From Bradyrhizobium diazoefficiens (lineage in GTDB: Bacteria; Pseudomonadota; Alphaproteobacteria; Rhizobiales; Xanthobacteraceae): a DNA stretch of 64,000 bases. The notes beneath the pieces are model-generated. The model had not been told where the DNA came from and did not search any database. It saw only the letters and a program-made list of their open reading frames with translations. Both the position numbers and the translations under genes were made by a program. The stretch lies in assembly GCF_016612535.1 (NCBI RefSeq), contig NZ_JAENXS010000001.1, forward strand, positions 1,947,501-2,011,500. Direction: 5' to 3'. Positions within the stretch are counted from its first letter, which is position 1. Each line of letters begins with the position of its first letter. Below, piece after piece: positions 1-8,322 of this stretch.

Positions 1-1045
1 CGAGATCGCCTTCGGCATCGGCGTCGGCTGGCTCTCTCTGCGCTTTCGCAAATGGTCCTGCGATCCGCAGGTCGAGCTGACGCTGTCGCTGATCACGCCC
101 TACGTGTCCTACTGGCTGCCCGAGCATGTCGGCGGCTCCGGCGTGATCGCGACCGTCGCCTGCGGCCTTTATGTGAGCTGGAACGGACCGCTGCTGATTT
201 CGGCCTCGACGCGCCTGCAGGGCATCTTCTTCTGGGACCTCATCATCTATCTGATCGAGGGCCTGCTGTTCCTGCTCACCGGCTTCCAGATGCGCGCACT
301 CTACGAGAAATCGAAAGCGTTCCCGCTGGACGACATCATGATCGCGACCGCCGTGGTCATGATCATCATCGTTGTCGCGCGCTTCGCCTGGCTCTACCCG
401 GCGACCTATCTGCCGCGGATGTTCAGCAAATCGCTGCGCGCACGCGACCCGTCCCCACCCTGGCAATGGCCTTTCGCGCTCGCGTTCACCGGAGTGCGCG
501 GCGCGGTGTCGCTGGCAGCCGCGCTGGCACTGCCGTTCACGCTGCCTGATGGCGATACCTTCCCGTATCGCGACCTGATCCTGTTCGTCGCCTTCGGCGT
601 CATCTTCATCACGCTGATCGGCGTCGGCCTGACGCTGCCGCCGGTGGTGCGATGGCTCGGCATTGCGGAGGCCGGCTGCAACGAGCATGTCGCCGAGCAC
701 GAGGCCGAGATCGCGGCACGACGCCAGGCCCTCGACGCCGCGCTGAAATCGCTGGATGCGTTGACCGAAGAGAGAGAGGTGTCGGACGAGGTGATGCGGC
801 TGTTGCGCGCCCGCCACGACATCCGCGTCAACCAGCTTCCGGACTCACTCGATCCCGCCCACCACGACGTCTCCGCCGCCGGCACCGCGCTGACCCGCGA
901 GTTGATCGCAGCCGAACGCAAATTCATCCATGACCTCTTGCGCGACGGACAGATCACCGACGAGACGCGACGGCGGATCGAACGCGACCTCGATCTGGAA
1001 GAGGCGAGCTTGGCAAACCGGGAGTATCAGGGGGCGCCGCTGTAG
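1..1045 (+). CDS. Na+/H+ antiporter, CPA1/NhaP type (5' end outside window)
   Basis: The reading frame is already open at base 2, so this is the C-terminal part of a larger protein of about 348 visible residues. Hydrophobic segments dominate the first 200 residues, including YWLPEHVGGSGVIATVACG and the charged-helix region FTGVRGAVSLAAALALP, which is typical of the CPA1 cation:proton antiporter core. The last 120 residues are a charged cytoplasmic tail rich in Glu and Arg. In this family the tail is often regulatory. The likely role is exchange of Na+ or K+ for H+ across the inner membrane. The family call is firm; the ion is not determined by the sequence. The stop lies 5 bases before a palindromic repeat. 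Confidence 0.85.
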   Translation, partial: EIAFGIGVGWLSLRFRKWSCDPQVELTLSLITPYVSYWLPEHVGGSGVIATVACGLYVSWNGPLLISASTRLQGIFFWDLIIYLIEGLLFLLTGFQMRALYEKSKAFPLDDIMIATAVVMIIIVVARFAWLYPATYLPRMFSKSLRARDPSPPWQWPFALAFTGVRGAVSLAAALALPFTLPDGDTFPYRDLILFVAFGVIFITLIGVGLTLPPVVRWLGIAEAGCNEHVAEHEAEIAARRQALDAALKSLDALTEEREVSDEVMRLLRARHDIRVNQLPDSLDPAHHDVSAAGTALTRELIAAERKFIHDLLRDGQITDETRRRIERDLDLEEASLANREYQGAPL

Positions 1046-1050
1046 CTTTT

Positions 1051-1130
1051 CGTCATTGCGAGCGCAGCGAAGCAATCCAGAATCGTTCCGCGGCGGCAGA
1101 CTGGATTGCTTCGCTGCGCTCGCAATGACG
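1051..1130. repeat. Palindromic intergenic repeat, family D
   Basis: Two 30-base arms (1051-1080 and 1101-1130) are exact reverse complements around a 20-base loop. The arm starts cgtcattgcgagcgcagcga. It fills the gap between two convergent genes and has no coding potential. This type of element is frequent in Bradyrhizobium genomes. A strong RNA hairpin would form on either strand, so bidirectional termination is a reasonable inference. Confidence 0.9.
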
Positions 1131-1152
1131 ACTGTTGAGACAGCAGGGCAAC

Positions 1153-1965
1153 CTACCGCCTCTCGCAAAATGCCCGCATCGCTGTGGTCACGGCGGTCGC
1201 AATCAGCTCCTGCCGCTCCGGCGAGTTCATCGCCATCTCCTCATCGCGGTTGATGATGGAGCCGGCTTCCAGCAACACTGCGGCGCTTCGGGTCTGCGAG
1301 AGCACGACGAGCCCGTCGAAGCGGTAGACGCCGACGTCCTTGTCCAGCAAAGGATGCCGGTAACGCCCCATCAGCGGCAGGCTGTACTGGGTGGCGTATT
1401 GCAGGTCTTTCTCCTTCAGCTGCTTGCCGAGCAGCCGCGCGAAAGCGAGGCTCGCGCCGAAGTGCGGATTGCGCTCGGACACAAACAGTGAATAGCCGCT
1501 GAAGCGATCGCTGAAATGACCCTTGGCGCCTTCGAATTCCCATTCATCGAGCAGCTTGTCCGGCACGGAATCGTGGTGGATCGACAGGACGAAATCGGCA
1601 TGGGCAGCATTGGCGGTGCCGACGCGCTTGAGCAGGCTCGCCCGCGCCTTGCCTTCGGTCACCAGCACCCGGGTGGCGGCAAAGCCCGCCGACTTCAAGC
1701 GCTCGCCGATGAGCTTCGCCAGATGCAGGTTGAAGCCGAACTCCACGTCGTTGCGCGCGCTGGTCGCTCCCTGCGATTCCGAGGTGTGACCGACATCGAG
1801 GATGATCTTGAACTTGCGCGGCTCGCATGCCTCCGGTGCCGGTGGCTTCGGCTTGGTCTTCGCGGCCTTGCGGGCCGGCGCGGCGCGCCCCGCATCAATC
1901 GGCACAAGCGATGGCGCGAGGAGCAACACCAGGATTGCTGTGACGATGCCTCGCGTTCGCGACAA
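1153..1965 (-). CDS. N-acetylmuramoyl-L-alanine amidase (Amidase_3)
   Basis: This is a periplasmic zinc amidase of 270 residues that would cleave the amide bond between MurNAc and the stem peptide of peptidoglycan. An N-terminal hydrophobic segment (residues 7-28) looks like a signal peptide, followed by a Lys/Pro/Ala linker. The catalytic domain starts near residue 52. Expected zinc ligands are His60 (LDVGHT), Glu75 and His130 (LSIHHD), and the catalytic Glu233 lies in LLEAGS. The start is TTG at 1965, with GGAG seven bases upstream and no better ATG before the signal segment. The gene starts 3 bases after the Rieske oxygenase gene, so the two are probably cotranscribed, although their functions look unrelated. 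Confidence 0.88.
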   Translation of the reverse strand: MSRTRGIVTAILVLLLAPSLVPIDAGRAAPARKAAKTKPKPPAPEACEPRKFKIILDVGHTSESQGATSARNDVEFGFNLHLAKLIGERLKSAGFAATRVLVTEGKARASLLKRVGTANAAHADFVLSIHHDSVPDKLLDEWEFEGAKGHFSDRFSGYSLFVSERNPHFGASLAFARLLGKQLKEKDLQYATQYSLPLMGRYRHPLLDKDVGVYRFDGLVVLSQTRSAAVLLEAGSIINRDEEMAMNSPERQELIATAVTTAMRAFCERR

Positions 1966-1968
1966 GCC

Positions 1969-3306
1969 CTACTCCGCTGCCGCGACCTTGGGACGGCCAA
2001 CAAAACCTGCGACGTCGCCAAAGCGCTCCAGCATCACTGCGGGCAGATCCTTGGTCTTGCTGGTGACACAGGCCCCGGAGCGCACGGCGTAGCGATCCTG
2101 ATGCGCGGCCTGCGGCGGCGGCTCGCCCCGCTGGAGCGCGCGCGCCAGCTCCATCACGGTTTTGCGGAAATGCATGATGCCAAGATCGGTCGGGCCGAGA
2201 TGCTCGCGGGTGCGGTCGGCGATCGGGCCCTGGCTGTCCTGCACGGCGGCGTCCTGCTCGGAGACGCCCTTGATGCCGGTATAGCTCCGGGTCTTCTGGA
2301 GCTTGCGATCGATCAGATAGTCATTGCCCTTGTGGCGCAGCGGCACGTAATTGTCGTCGACCTCCGAGATCACGCCATTGCCGCGGTCATAGGCCTCGCG
2401 CTCGGCCTGCGTCAGCGGCCGCTCGGGATTCCAGGCATAGGTGTAGATCCAGCAATTGGTGTCCGTCACCGGCACGAAGGTCTGGCCAAAGATGTTCTCG
2501 CCCGGCATCGCGCTCGGCGCATAGGCGTGGAACGGCATCAGGAACTGCGCGATACGCCAGTAGATGTTGTCGCCGCCGGTCAACCGGCCACCGGCGATGG
2601 TGAGGCCGGCATCATGCGGGCTGATCTTGATCACCGGGCGCGGGTCCTCGGCGATCCAGCGCATGTGATCGCTCGACATCCGCGGAAGCGGATTCACGAA
2701 GTGCTTCTTGATGTCGAGGATCTCGTTCTCCTCCTTATCGAAGGAGAGATGCGCGAAGGTGAAATGCGCGGTGTCGATCGAGCCTTCCACCGCCTGCACC
2801 CAGTTGCAGTCCTGCCATTTCTTGCTGACATAGCGGTGCGAAGCCGGCAGCAGCGCCATTTCGAGATCGGGCAGCTCGGGCATGACGTCCGCCGGGCCCA
2901 TATAGGCCCAGATCATCTCGCCCCATTCGCGCACCGGACAGGATTTGATGCGGATGAGGTCCTTGGCGTTGAGATCGGGATAGGAGGTCGGCATGTCGAC
3001 GCAACGGCCGTCGGTGTCGAACTTCCAGCCATGATAGACGCAGCGGATGCCGCATTCCTCGTTGCGCCCAAGCCAGAGATTGGCGCCGCGATGCGGGCAG
3101 TATTGGTCGATCACGCCGACGACGCCGCGTGAGTCGCGGAAGGCGAGCAACTCTTCGCCGAGGACCGTGATTTTCTTTGGCTCACCGTCGGGTTCGGGCA
3201 GCTCTTCGGAAAGCAGGACCGGAACCCAGAAGCGGCGCAACAGCTCGCCCATGCCCGTTCCGGGGCCAGACTCGGTCAGGAATTTGTTGTCCTCGGAGCG
3301 CAGCAT
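1969..3306 (-). CDS. Rieske 2Fe-2S aromatic-ring oxygenase, phthalate dioxygenase-like alpha subunit
   Basis: This 445-residue protein is the catalytic subunit of a Rieske non-heme iron oxygenase. The Rieske cluster motif is C70-x-H72 with C89-x2-H92. The mononuclear iron site is the segment IDTAHFTFAHLSFD, giving one Asp and two His. Length and the opening MGELLRRFWVPVLLSEEL resemble phthalate 4,5-dioxygenase and related single-component-type oxygenases. Such enzymes need a reductase, and none is next to it. The ATG at 3306 was chosen because cgggaggatcc gives a strong ribosome site; an open frame upstream to 3423 lacks one. The amidase gene follows 3 bases later. The substrate cannot be told from sequence. 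Confidence 0.88.
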   Translation of the reverse strand: MLRSEDNKFLTESGPGTGMGELLRRFWVPVLLSEELPEPDGEPKKITVLGEELLAFRDSRGVVGVIDQYCPHRGANLWLGRNEECGIRCVYHGWKFDTDGRCVDMPTSYPDLNAKDLIRIKSCPVREWGEMIWAYMGPADVMPELPDLEMALLPASHRYVSKKWQDCNWVQAVEGSIDTAHFTFAHLSFDKEENEILDIKKHFVNPLPRMSSDHMRWIAEDPRPVIKISPHDAGLTIAGGRLTGGDNIYWRIAQFLMPFHAYAPSAMPGENIFGQTFVPVTDTNCWIYTYAWNPERPLTQAEREAYDRGNGVISEVDDNYVPLRHKGNDYLIDRKLQKTRSYTGIKGVSEQDAAVQDSQGPIADRTREHLGPTDLGIMHFRKTVMELARALQRGEPPPQAAHQDRYAVRSGACVTSKTKDLPAVMLERFGDVAGFVGRPKVAAAE

Positions 3307-3370
3307 GGTGGATCCTCCCGACTTGTTTTGGGGAAGATTGGCGCGGACGAAGGGGGACGTCAACGCTGAG

Positions 3371-3685
3371 CTATTGGCCGTGAACCATTTGCAGGATCTT
3401 GCCGCTGCTGCCGGCCACTTCAACTTCTATGACGCCGCCCATCGCCTCTTCCGGCATCGTGCCTGACACCACCCAGTTGCCGCGCTGGTTAAGCCGCGCG
3501 GTCAAGGGCTCTTCCCCCCGAATGTGCGTTTCGCCGTAGCGAGCGACGGCCGCCCTGCGTGCAATCTCGAGAGCCGTGTCGGAACCTATCGCTGTGCCTT
3601 CCACGCGTGGCGCGACGCTTTCGGCCGCGAGCGCACTGCTCGTCACGAGGACGAGCGCACAGCCCCATGCGAAGTAACGTCTCAT
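3371..3685 (-). CDS. Small exported protein with NTF2-fold-like (YbbC/YhhH-type) domain
   Basis: This 104-residue protein has a clear signal peptide (residues 1-21, ending SSALAAE). Its body contains ALEIARRAAVARYGET and a C-terminal GNWVVSGTMPEEAMGGVIEVEV, the pattern of the NTF2-fold domain also found in some immunity proteins. The ATG at 3685 overlaps the TGA of the upstream TauD-type gene in an ATGA junction and has a purine-rich site (gggggagag), so translation is probably coupled. A periplasmic location follows from the signal. No toxin gene is adjacent, so an immunity role is not supported here. Function unknown. Confidence 0.65.
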   Translation of the reverse strand: MRRYFAWGCALVLVTSSALAAESVAPRVEGTAIGSDTALEIARRAAVARYGETHIRGEEPLTARLNQRGNWVVSGTMPEEAMGGVIEVEVAGSSGKILQMVHGQ

Positions 3686-4578
3686 ACCGGCCTCTCCCCC
3701 TTCACCGTCACCCGCGTCCCAGACCGCGTATGCGGCCAGTAGTCCCACATCGCGCGGTGCTGGGCGCAGCGGTTGTCCCAGAATGCGATGGCGTTCTCGG
3801 TCCAGCGGAAGCGGCACTGGAATAGCGGATTTTCAGCGTGCTGGTAGAGATAGGCCAGCATCGCGTCGCTTTCGTCGCGCGGGATGCCGTTGATGTGGCG
3901 GGTGAAGCCGCGGTTGACGTAGAGCGCCTTCCTGCCCGTGACCGGATGGGTGCGGACCACGGGATGCTCGGCGCTCGGATAGGCCGGACGATCTGCGACG
4001 CCGTAATTGGCGTAGAGGCCGCGGTAGATCGGCTCACCGTCATGCAGCGCGGTGAGTCCGTCGAGATAGGCCTTCATGCGATCGGATAGCGCTTCATAGG
4101 CGGCGTACATGTTGGCGAACAGCGTATCGCCACCGCGCGGCGGGCACTGCTTGATGTAGAGGATCGAGCCCATCGGCGGCTCAAGGTCGCAGGACACGTC
4201 GGAGTGCCAGCCCTCGCCATTGGCGCGCGGCGAGTTCGCATCCGCGTAGATCTTCATCAGCGCCGGGTCTTCGTCCTCGTGCGGCGCGGCCGGATGGAAA
4301 TGCAGTTCACCGAACTTGCGGCCGAAGGCGAGATGCTGCTGTGGCGTGATCTGCTGGTCGCGGAAGAAGATGACGAGGTTTTCGGCGAACGCACGATGGA
4401 TCTCGTCCATCTGCCGGTTGGAACGCGCGTCGTCGGAGACGAGTTGGCCGATGTCCACACCGCTGATTTCCGCACCGATGATGGGCGTAAGCTTTTCGAC
4501 CGCGATGGTTTCGTAAGGCGCGCCGTCCTCGGCTGTGTGGCGATAACGCGGGCCCTGCTTGCCGGCAAGTGAGCTCAT
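3682..4578 (-). CDS. TauD/TfdA-family 2-oxoglutarate-dependent dioxygenase
   Basis: This is a 298-residue Fe(II)/2-oxoglutarate dioxygenase. The iron facial triad is H125-x-D127 (GWHSDVS) and H274 in the QHRAMWDY motif. R289 lies 15 residues after that His, as expected for binding 2-oxoglutarate. Family members oxidise taurine, phenoxyacetates, alkylsulfates or similar small acids with release of CO2 and succinate. The substrate is undetermined, and no sulfonate ABC transporter is adjacent. The start at 4578 has gggaga upstream; the longer frame to 4665 would run into the palindromic repeat region. Its stop overlaps the start of the small exported protein. Confidence 0.87.
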   Translation of the reverse strand: MSSLAGKQGPRYRHTAEDGAPYETIAVEKLTPIIGAEISGVDIGQLVSDDARSNRQMDEIHRAFAENLVIFFRDQQITPQQHLAFGRKFGELHFHPAAPHEDEDPALMKIYADANSPRANGEGWHSDVSCDLEPPMGSILYIKQCPPRGGDTLFANMYAAYEALSDRMKAYLDGLTALHDGEPIYRGLYANYGVADRPAYPSAEHPVVRTHPVTGRKALYVNRGFTRHINGIPRDESDAMLAYLYQHAENPLFQCRFRWTENAIAFWDNRCAQHRAMWDYWPHTRSGTRVTVKGERPV

Positions 4579-4620
4579 GGCGTGTCTCCCGATCGTTTTG
4601 ATTGAGAGCATGGTAGCAAC

Positions 4621-4704
4621 GTAGGGCGGGTTAGCGAAGCGTAACCCGCCACTTCGCGCGCGCAAAAAAATAAGGCGGGTTACGCTTACGCTAACCCGCC
4701 CTAC
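4621..4704. repeat. Palindromic intergenic repeat, family A
   Basis: The arms gtagggcgggttagcg and cgctaacccgccctac are inverted. A second nested inversion (gaagcgtaacccgcc/ggcgggttacgctt) lies inside. Related elements occur at 18980, 36861 and 49451 in this window. It sits between two co-directional genes, tauD-like and ispG, and probably separates their transcripts. Confidence 0.88.
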
Positions 4705-4724
4705 GATTCCTGATTTGGAGCAAA

Positions 4725-6008
4725 CTACTCCGCCGCGGTCACGGGCGCCTTGGCGCCCTGGCCGTAGCGCTGATCGATGTAGTCGATCACCAGCGCCTTG
4801 AAATCGGCGGAGATGGTCGGACCGCGCAAGGTGCGGAACTTCTTGCCGTCGACGAAGACGGGCGCGGCCGGCGCTTCGCCGGTGCCCGGCAGCGAGATGC
4901 CGATATTGGCGTGCTTGGATTCGCCGGGGCCGTTGACGATGCAGCCCATCACCGCGACGTTGAGCTCCTCGACCCCCGGATATTTCGACTTCCAGTTCGG
5001 CATCTCATCGCGGATGAAGCTCTGGATCGAGCTGGCCAGTTCCTGGAACGTGGTCGAGGTGGTGCGGCCGCAGCCGGGGCAGGCCGCAACCAGCGGCACG
5101 AAGGTACGGAAGCCCATGGTCTGGAGCAGTTCCTGGCCGACCTGCACCTCGCGAGTGCGGTCGCCGCCGGGCTCCGGCGTCAGCGAGATGCGGATGGTGT
5201 CGCCGATGCCCTGCTGCAAGAGGATGCCAAGCGCAGCCGAGGACGCCACGATACCCTTGGTGCCCATGCCGGCCTCGGTCAGGCCAAGATGGATGGCGTA
5301 GTCCGAGCGGGACGCGAGATCCTGGTACACGGCGATGAGATCCTGCACAGCCGAAACCTTGGCCGACAGGATGATGCGATCCTTGGGCATGCCGAGCTGT
5401 TCGGCGCGCGCGGCCGAGAGCAGCGCCGACTGCACCATGGCCTCACGCGTCACCGCGCGGACGTCGCGCGGATTGGCCGACGCCGCGTTCTCGTCCATCA
5501 GCCTGGTGAGCAGTTCCTGGTCGAGCGAACCCCAATTGGCACCGATGCGCACCGGCTTGTCATTCTTGTTCGCGATCTCGATGATGTCGCCGAACTGGGT
5601 GTCGCGCTTGTCCTTGAAGCCGACATTGCCGGGATTGATGCGATATTTGGCGAGCGCCTCGGCGCAGGCCGGATAGGCCGCGAGCAGCTTGTGGCCGATA
5701 TAGTGGAAGTCGCCGATCAACGGCGTGGTGATGCCGCGCTTGGCGAGGCCGTCGCGGATATGCGGGACGGCGGCCGCCGCTTCCTCGCGGTCCACGGTGA
5801 TGCGGACCATTTCGGAGCCGGCGCGCGCGAGCGCTGCGACCTGGGCGATGGTGCCGTCGATATCGGCGGTGTCGGTGTTGGTCATCGACTGTACGACGAT
5901 CGGCGCACCGCCGCCCACGGCGACATTGCCGACCTTCACCTGGGTAGTCTGGTGCCGGGGCGCGGGCCCCGCGATGTCGGAATCGATGGAGTTTTCGAGC
6001 TTGTTCAT
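4725..6008 (-). CDS. ispG: 4-hydroxy-3-methylbut-2-en-1-yl diphosphate synthase (flavodoxin)
   Basis: This is IspG (GcpE), which converts the cyclic diphosphate MEcPP to HMBPP in the non-mevalonate isoprenoid pathway using a 4Fe-4S cluster. The 427 residues match the family. The N-terminal barrel contains [15 protein letters not shown]. The cluster cysteines are in CPGCGRTT (around residue 310) and in [17 protein letters not shown] place the start at the ATG at 6008; a TTG three codons upstream is also possible, and neither has a strong ribosome site. The gene begins 12 bases after the stop of the EamA transporter frame upstream (6021), so read-through transcription is likely. Confidence 0.96.
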   Translation of the reverse strand: MNKLENSIDSDIAGPAPRHQTTQVKVGNVAVGGGAPIVVQSMTNTDTADIDGTIAQVAALARAGSEMVRITVDREEAAAAVPHIRDGLAKRGITTPLIGDFHYIGHKLLAAYPACAEALAKYRINPGNVGFKDKRDTQFGDIIEIANKNDKPVRIGANWGSLDQELLTRLMDENAASANPRDVRAVTREAMVQSALLSAARAEQLGMPKDRIILSAKVSAVQDLIAVYQDLASRSDYAIHLGLTEAGMGTKGIVASSAALGILLQQGIGDTIRISLTPEPGGDRTREVQVGQELLQTMGFRTFVPLVAACPGCGRTTSTTFQELASSIQSFIRDEMPNWKSKYPGVEELNVAVMGCIVNGPGESKHANIGISLPGTGEAPAAPVFVDGKKFRTLRGPTISADFKALVIDYIDQRYGQGAKAPVTAAE

Positions 6009-6020
6009 GGGGTCCAAATA

Positions 6021-6974
6021 TCAGGTTTTGGTGACGTTCAGCAATGCATCAGGCGGCGCCGCGGCCACTTGGCTCGGACGGTTAACCAGAAAAAGCCCAG
6101 CAATTACAAGGACGGCGGCCGCCCCGAAAGCCAGACTCAGGTGATCGTGCATGATGAAATAGCTACCCACCACGCCAAACAAAGGGGTGATGAAGGTAAA
6201 AGCCGACAATTTGCTGGCCGAATACGACTTCACCAGCGCGAACCAAAGCGTGAACGTGGTTCCGACCACCCAGACCGTCTGGAAGGCCATCAGGCCGAAC
6301 GACAGCGGCGACGGCGTGTGGGTGATGGATTCCCCGGACAGCAAGGCGGCTGCACCCAGGATCGGGATCGAGGTCGCGACCTGGTAGCCGAGCGCCTTCT
6401 CGGGCGCAGCGAAGCGCAGCCGCGTGCCCTTGGCAACCAGCGTAGTCGCGGCCCACAGCGATGCGCCGAGCACAATCAGGAGATCGCCGAGCAGAACGTG
6501 CGTGTCCACATTGGCCTGCGGGACGCCGATGGCGAGCGCGACGCCGGCAAAGCTGACGGCCAGTCCCAGCCATTGTGTGCTGCCGAGGCGCTCGCCGAGC
6601 ATCTGATAGGAGCCAAGCGCGACGAAGAACGGGGCGGTGTAGAGGAACACCACCGCGCGCGAGGCCGAGGTCAGGCGCAAGCCCTGGAAGATCAGGACGA
6701 ACTCGATTCCGAACATCAGCCCGGCGATCAGGCCAGGCTTCCACGTGTCGTCATTCTCGAAGAATTTGACGCCACGCACGGTGCCGATGATGAACAGCAC
6801 CGGCAGCGCGCCCATCGAGCGGATCATCGCCTGCAGCATCGGCGGGATATCCGGCAGCACCAGCTTCACCGCGATCTGGTTGAACCCCCAGGTCAGGCAC
6901 AGCATGAGCATCAGGGCGATAGCGCCGGCACTGAGGGGGCGACCGGCGGACGATATGGCTTGAGGTGCGGACAT
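6021..6974 (-). CDS. DMT-superfamily transporter (EamA domains)
   Basis: This 317-residue inner-membrane protein has about ten hydrophobic segments and the two EamA repeats of the drug/metabolite transporter superfamily. The first repeat opens with LMLMLCLTWGFNQIAVK, and the second includes LGDLLIVLGASLWAATTLVAKG. Members export amino acids, metabolites or drugs; no substrate is indicated. The ATG at 6974 has ggaagaa directly upstream. It ends 12 bases before ispG, which suggests a shared transcript, although no functional link is known. Confidence 0.88.
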   Translation of the reverse strand: MSAPQAISSAGRPLSAGAIALMLMLCLTWGFNQIAVKLVLPDIPPMLQAMIRSMGALPVLFIIGTVRGVKFFENDDTWKPGLIAGLMFGIEFVLIFQGLRLTSASRAVVFLYTAPFFVALGSYQMLGERLGSTQWLGLAVSFAGVALAIGVPQANVDTHVLLGDLLIVLGASLWAATTLVAKGTRLRFAAPEKALGYQVATSIPILGAAALLSGESITHTPSPLSFGLMAFQTVWVVGTTFTLWFALVKSYSASKLSAFTFITPLFGVVGSYFIMHDHLSLAFGAAAVLVIAGLFLVNRPSQVAAAPPDALLNVTKT

Positions 6975-7030
6975 TTCTTCCTGGATCCGGCTTTGCGCCG
7001 TTGTTGCTTGATTGATCAGACGGCGGGCTC

Positions 7031-7156
7031 TTCACCTCTCCCCGGCGGGGAGAGGTCGATTTGCGAAGCAAATCGGGTGAGGGGGCGCAGGCCCCACGAG
7101 AGAGCGAAGCCCCTCACCCGCGCCTCCGGTGCGACCTCTCCCTTCGGGAGAGGTGA
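7031..7156. repeat. Palindromic intergenic repeat, family E
   Basis: The outer arms tcacctctccc and gggagaggtga enclose further inversions (gggtgaggggg with cccctcaccc). A related element lies at 51625-51717. It separates the zur gene from the EamA transporter gene, both on the minus strand. Confidence 0.85.
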
Positions 7157-7188
7157 GCACCGCCACTGCGCGAGTTGATTCCATTTTC

Positions 7189-7683
7189 CTAAGCAACTTT
7201 CTGACAATGGGTGCAGACGCCCGTGATCTCCACCACAGACAGTTTTGGTGCAAAGCCTGACGCGCGCGCCGCCGCGTTGAGCTCCTTGGCGAAGGATCCT
7301 GACGGGATCTCGCCGACGAGACCGCAGCGCTCGCAGATCAGGAACGCGACCGCCGAGGTCGCATCATGGTCGTGGGCGGCGCAGGCGAGATAGGCGTTGC
7401 GGCTTTCGATGCGGTGGACGAGGCCATTCGCCATCAAGAAGTCGAGAGCACGGTAGACTGTGATCGGCGCTGGCCGCGGCATCGATTTGGCCAGTTCGTC
7501 GATCATCTCATAAGCCCCGAGCGGGCGGTGGCTGGCGAGCAATGCCCCCAGCACCTGGCGGCGAATCGGCGTGAATTTCTGCGACCGCTGCTCGCAAACG
7601 GCCTCCGCATGCGCCAGCGCGTCCGCGGTGCAGCGGCCGTGATCATGGTCGGGCGTCGGAAATGCCGGCTTTGCGAGGGTCAT
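7189..7683 (-). CDS. zur: Fur-family zinc uptake regulator, Zur-like
   Basis: This 164-residue repressor has a winged-helix domain (residues 30-95, with PITVYRALDFLMANGLVHRIES) and a C-terminal metal and dimer domain. Cys pairs C117-x2-C120 and C157-x2-C160 form the structural zinc site, and His-rich AAHDHD follows C101. The HRIESRNAYLAC segment is typical of Zur rather than Fur, Irr or Mur. Zur represses zinc uptake genes when zinc is plentiful. No znuABC genes lie nearby. The ATG at 7683 has agaagg eight bases upstream, better than the GTG three codons earlier. It is divergent from the MarR operon. Confidence 0.85.
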   Translation of the reverse strand: MTLAKPAFPTPDHDHGRCTADALAHAEAVCEQRSQKFTPIRRQVLGALLASHRPLGAYEMIDELAKSMPRPAPITVYRALDFLMANGLVHRIESRNAYLACAAHDHDATSAVAFLICERCGLVGEIPSGSFAKELNAAARASGFAPKLSVVEITGVCTHCQKVA

Positions 7684-7796
7684 TCGGCCCACCTTCTAGC
7701 ATTTTGGCCGGGGAACCCAAAGCGCGACAGTGGCGGCGGCGGTCAGCCATGCTTTTGCTGCGGGACAGCGTCGCGCTATTCCGCCATGAAATAATC

Positions 7797-7810
7797 ATAA
7801 GCTTGCTTAT
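7797..7810. promoter_or_regulatory. Predicted MarR operator overlapping the marR promoter
   Basis: ATAAGC and GCTTAT form an exact 6-bp inverted repeat separated by tt, in an AT-rich stretch 30 bases before the marR start codon. MarR-family repressors bind such short palindromes over their own promoters. The downstream part (TTATTATAT) could be the -10 element. Autoregulation of the efflux operon is inferred. Confidence 0.6.
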
Positions 7811-7839
7811 TATATCCAAGCTCATTGGAGACCAAGCTC

Positions 7840-8322
7840 ATGACCCGCGGGTCTGTCGACCAGAACTTCCTGTTCACGCTCGGTGAGCTCTACCGCCTGT
7901 TGCGCGTCTATGCCGACAAGGAGGCCTCGCGCTTCGGCATCACCCGCGCACAGTGGGCCGTGCTGGCCAAGGTCGAACGCAGCGAGGGCATGAAACAGTC
8001 GGAACTTGCCGAACTCCTGGAGATGCAGCCGATCACGCTGACGCGGCTGATCGACAAGCTCTGCGACAGCGATTGGATCGAGCGACGCAGCGACGCCTCG
8101 GACCGGCGCGTCAAGCGGCTCTACCTTAAGCGGGCCGGCCGTGCACTGCTCGGCAAGATGAGCGGCCTGAAGTCGGAACTCACGGCCAACGCGCTCGACG
8201 GGATCAGCCCGGCGGACGCCCACCGTCTCCTCACTCAACTCGAAACCATCAAAGAAAACGTGCGTAACGCGATCCCGACGTCCGGAGCGGAACAAGCGCG
8301 TAAGGAGCAGCGCTATGGCTGA
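7840..8322 (+). CDS. MarR-family transcriptional regulator of the efflux operon
   Basis: This 160-residue winged-helix repressor contains a helical N-terminus, a recognition region (MKQSELAELLEMQPITLTRLIDKLC) and a wing with DRRVKRLYLKRAGR, as in EmrR and SlyA relatives. Family members leave DNA when they bind phenolic or hydrophobic compounds. The ATG at 7840 has ggag ten bases upstream; a TTG five codons earlier is less likely. Its last codons overlap the start of the membrane fusion protein gene by 8 bases. It is the first gene of a regulator-pump operon, so it very likely controls the pump. Confidence 0.9.
   Translation: MTRGSVDQNFLFTLGELYRLLRVYADKEASRFGITRAQWAVLAKVERSEGMKQSELAELLEMQPITLTRLIDKLCDSDWIERRSDASDRRVKRLYLKRAGRALLGKMSGLKSELTANALDGISPADAHRLLTQLETIKENVRNAIPTSGAEQARKEQRYG

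Noticed and set aside
1516..3132. A 538-codon plus-strand open frame opposite the amidase and Rieske genes
   Set aside because: Low-complexity Arg/Leu/His composition and no recognisable fold; the minus-strand genes carry full motif sets.
3371..3685. Toxin-immunity system
   Set aside because: The NTF2-like fold is also found in non-immunity proteins and no toxin or secretion gene lies nearby.
4911..7178. A 755-codon plus-strand open frame antisense to ispG and the EamA gene
   Set aside because: The translation is rich in Arg, Gly, His and Asp with no domain, and both genes beneath it are certain. It results from GC-rich third positions.
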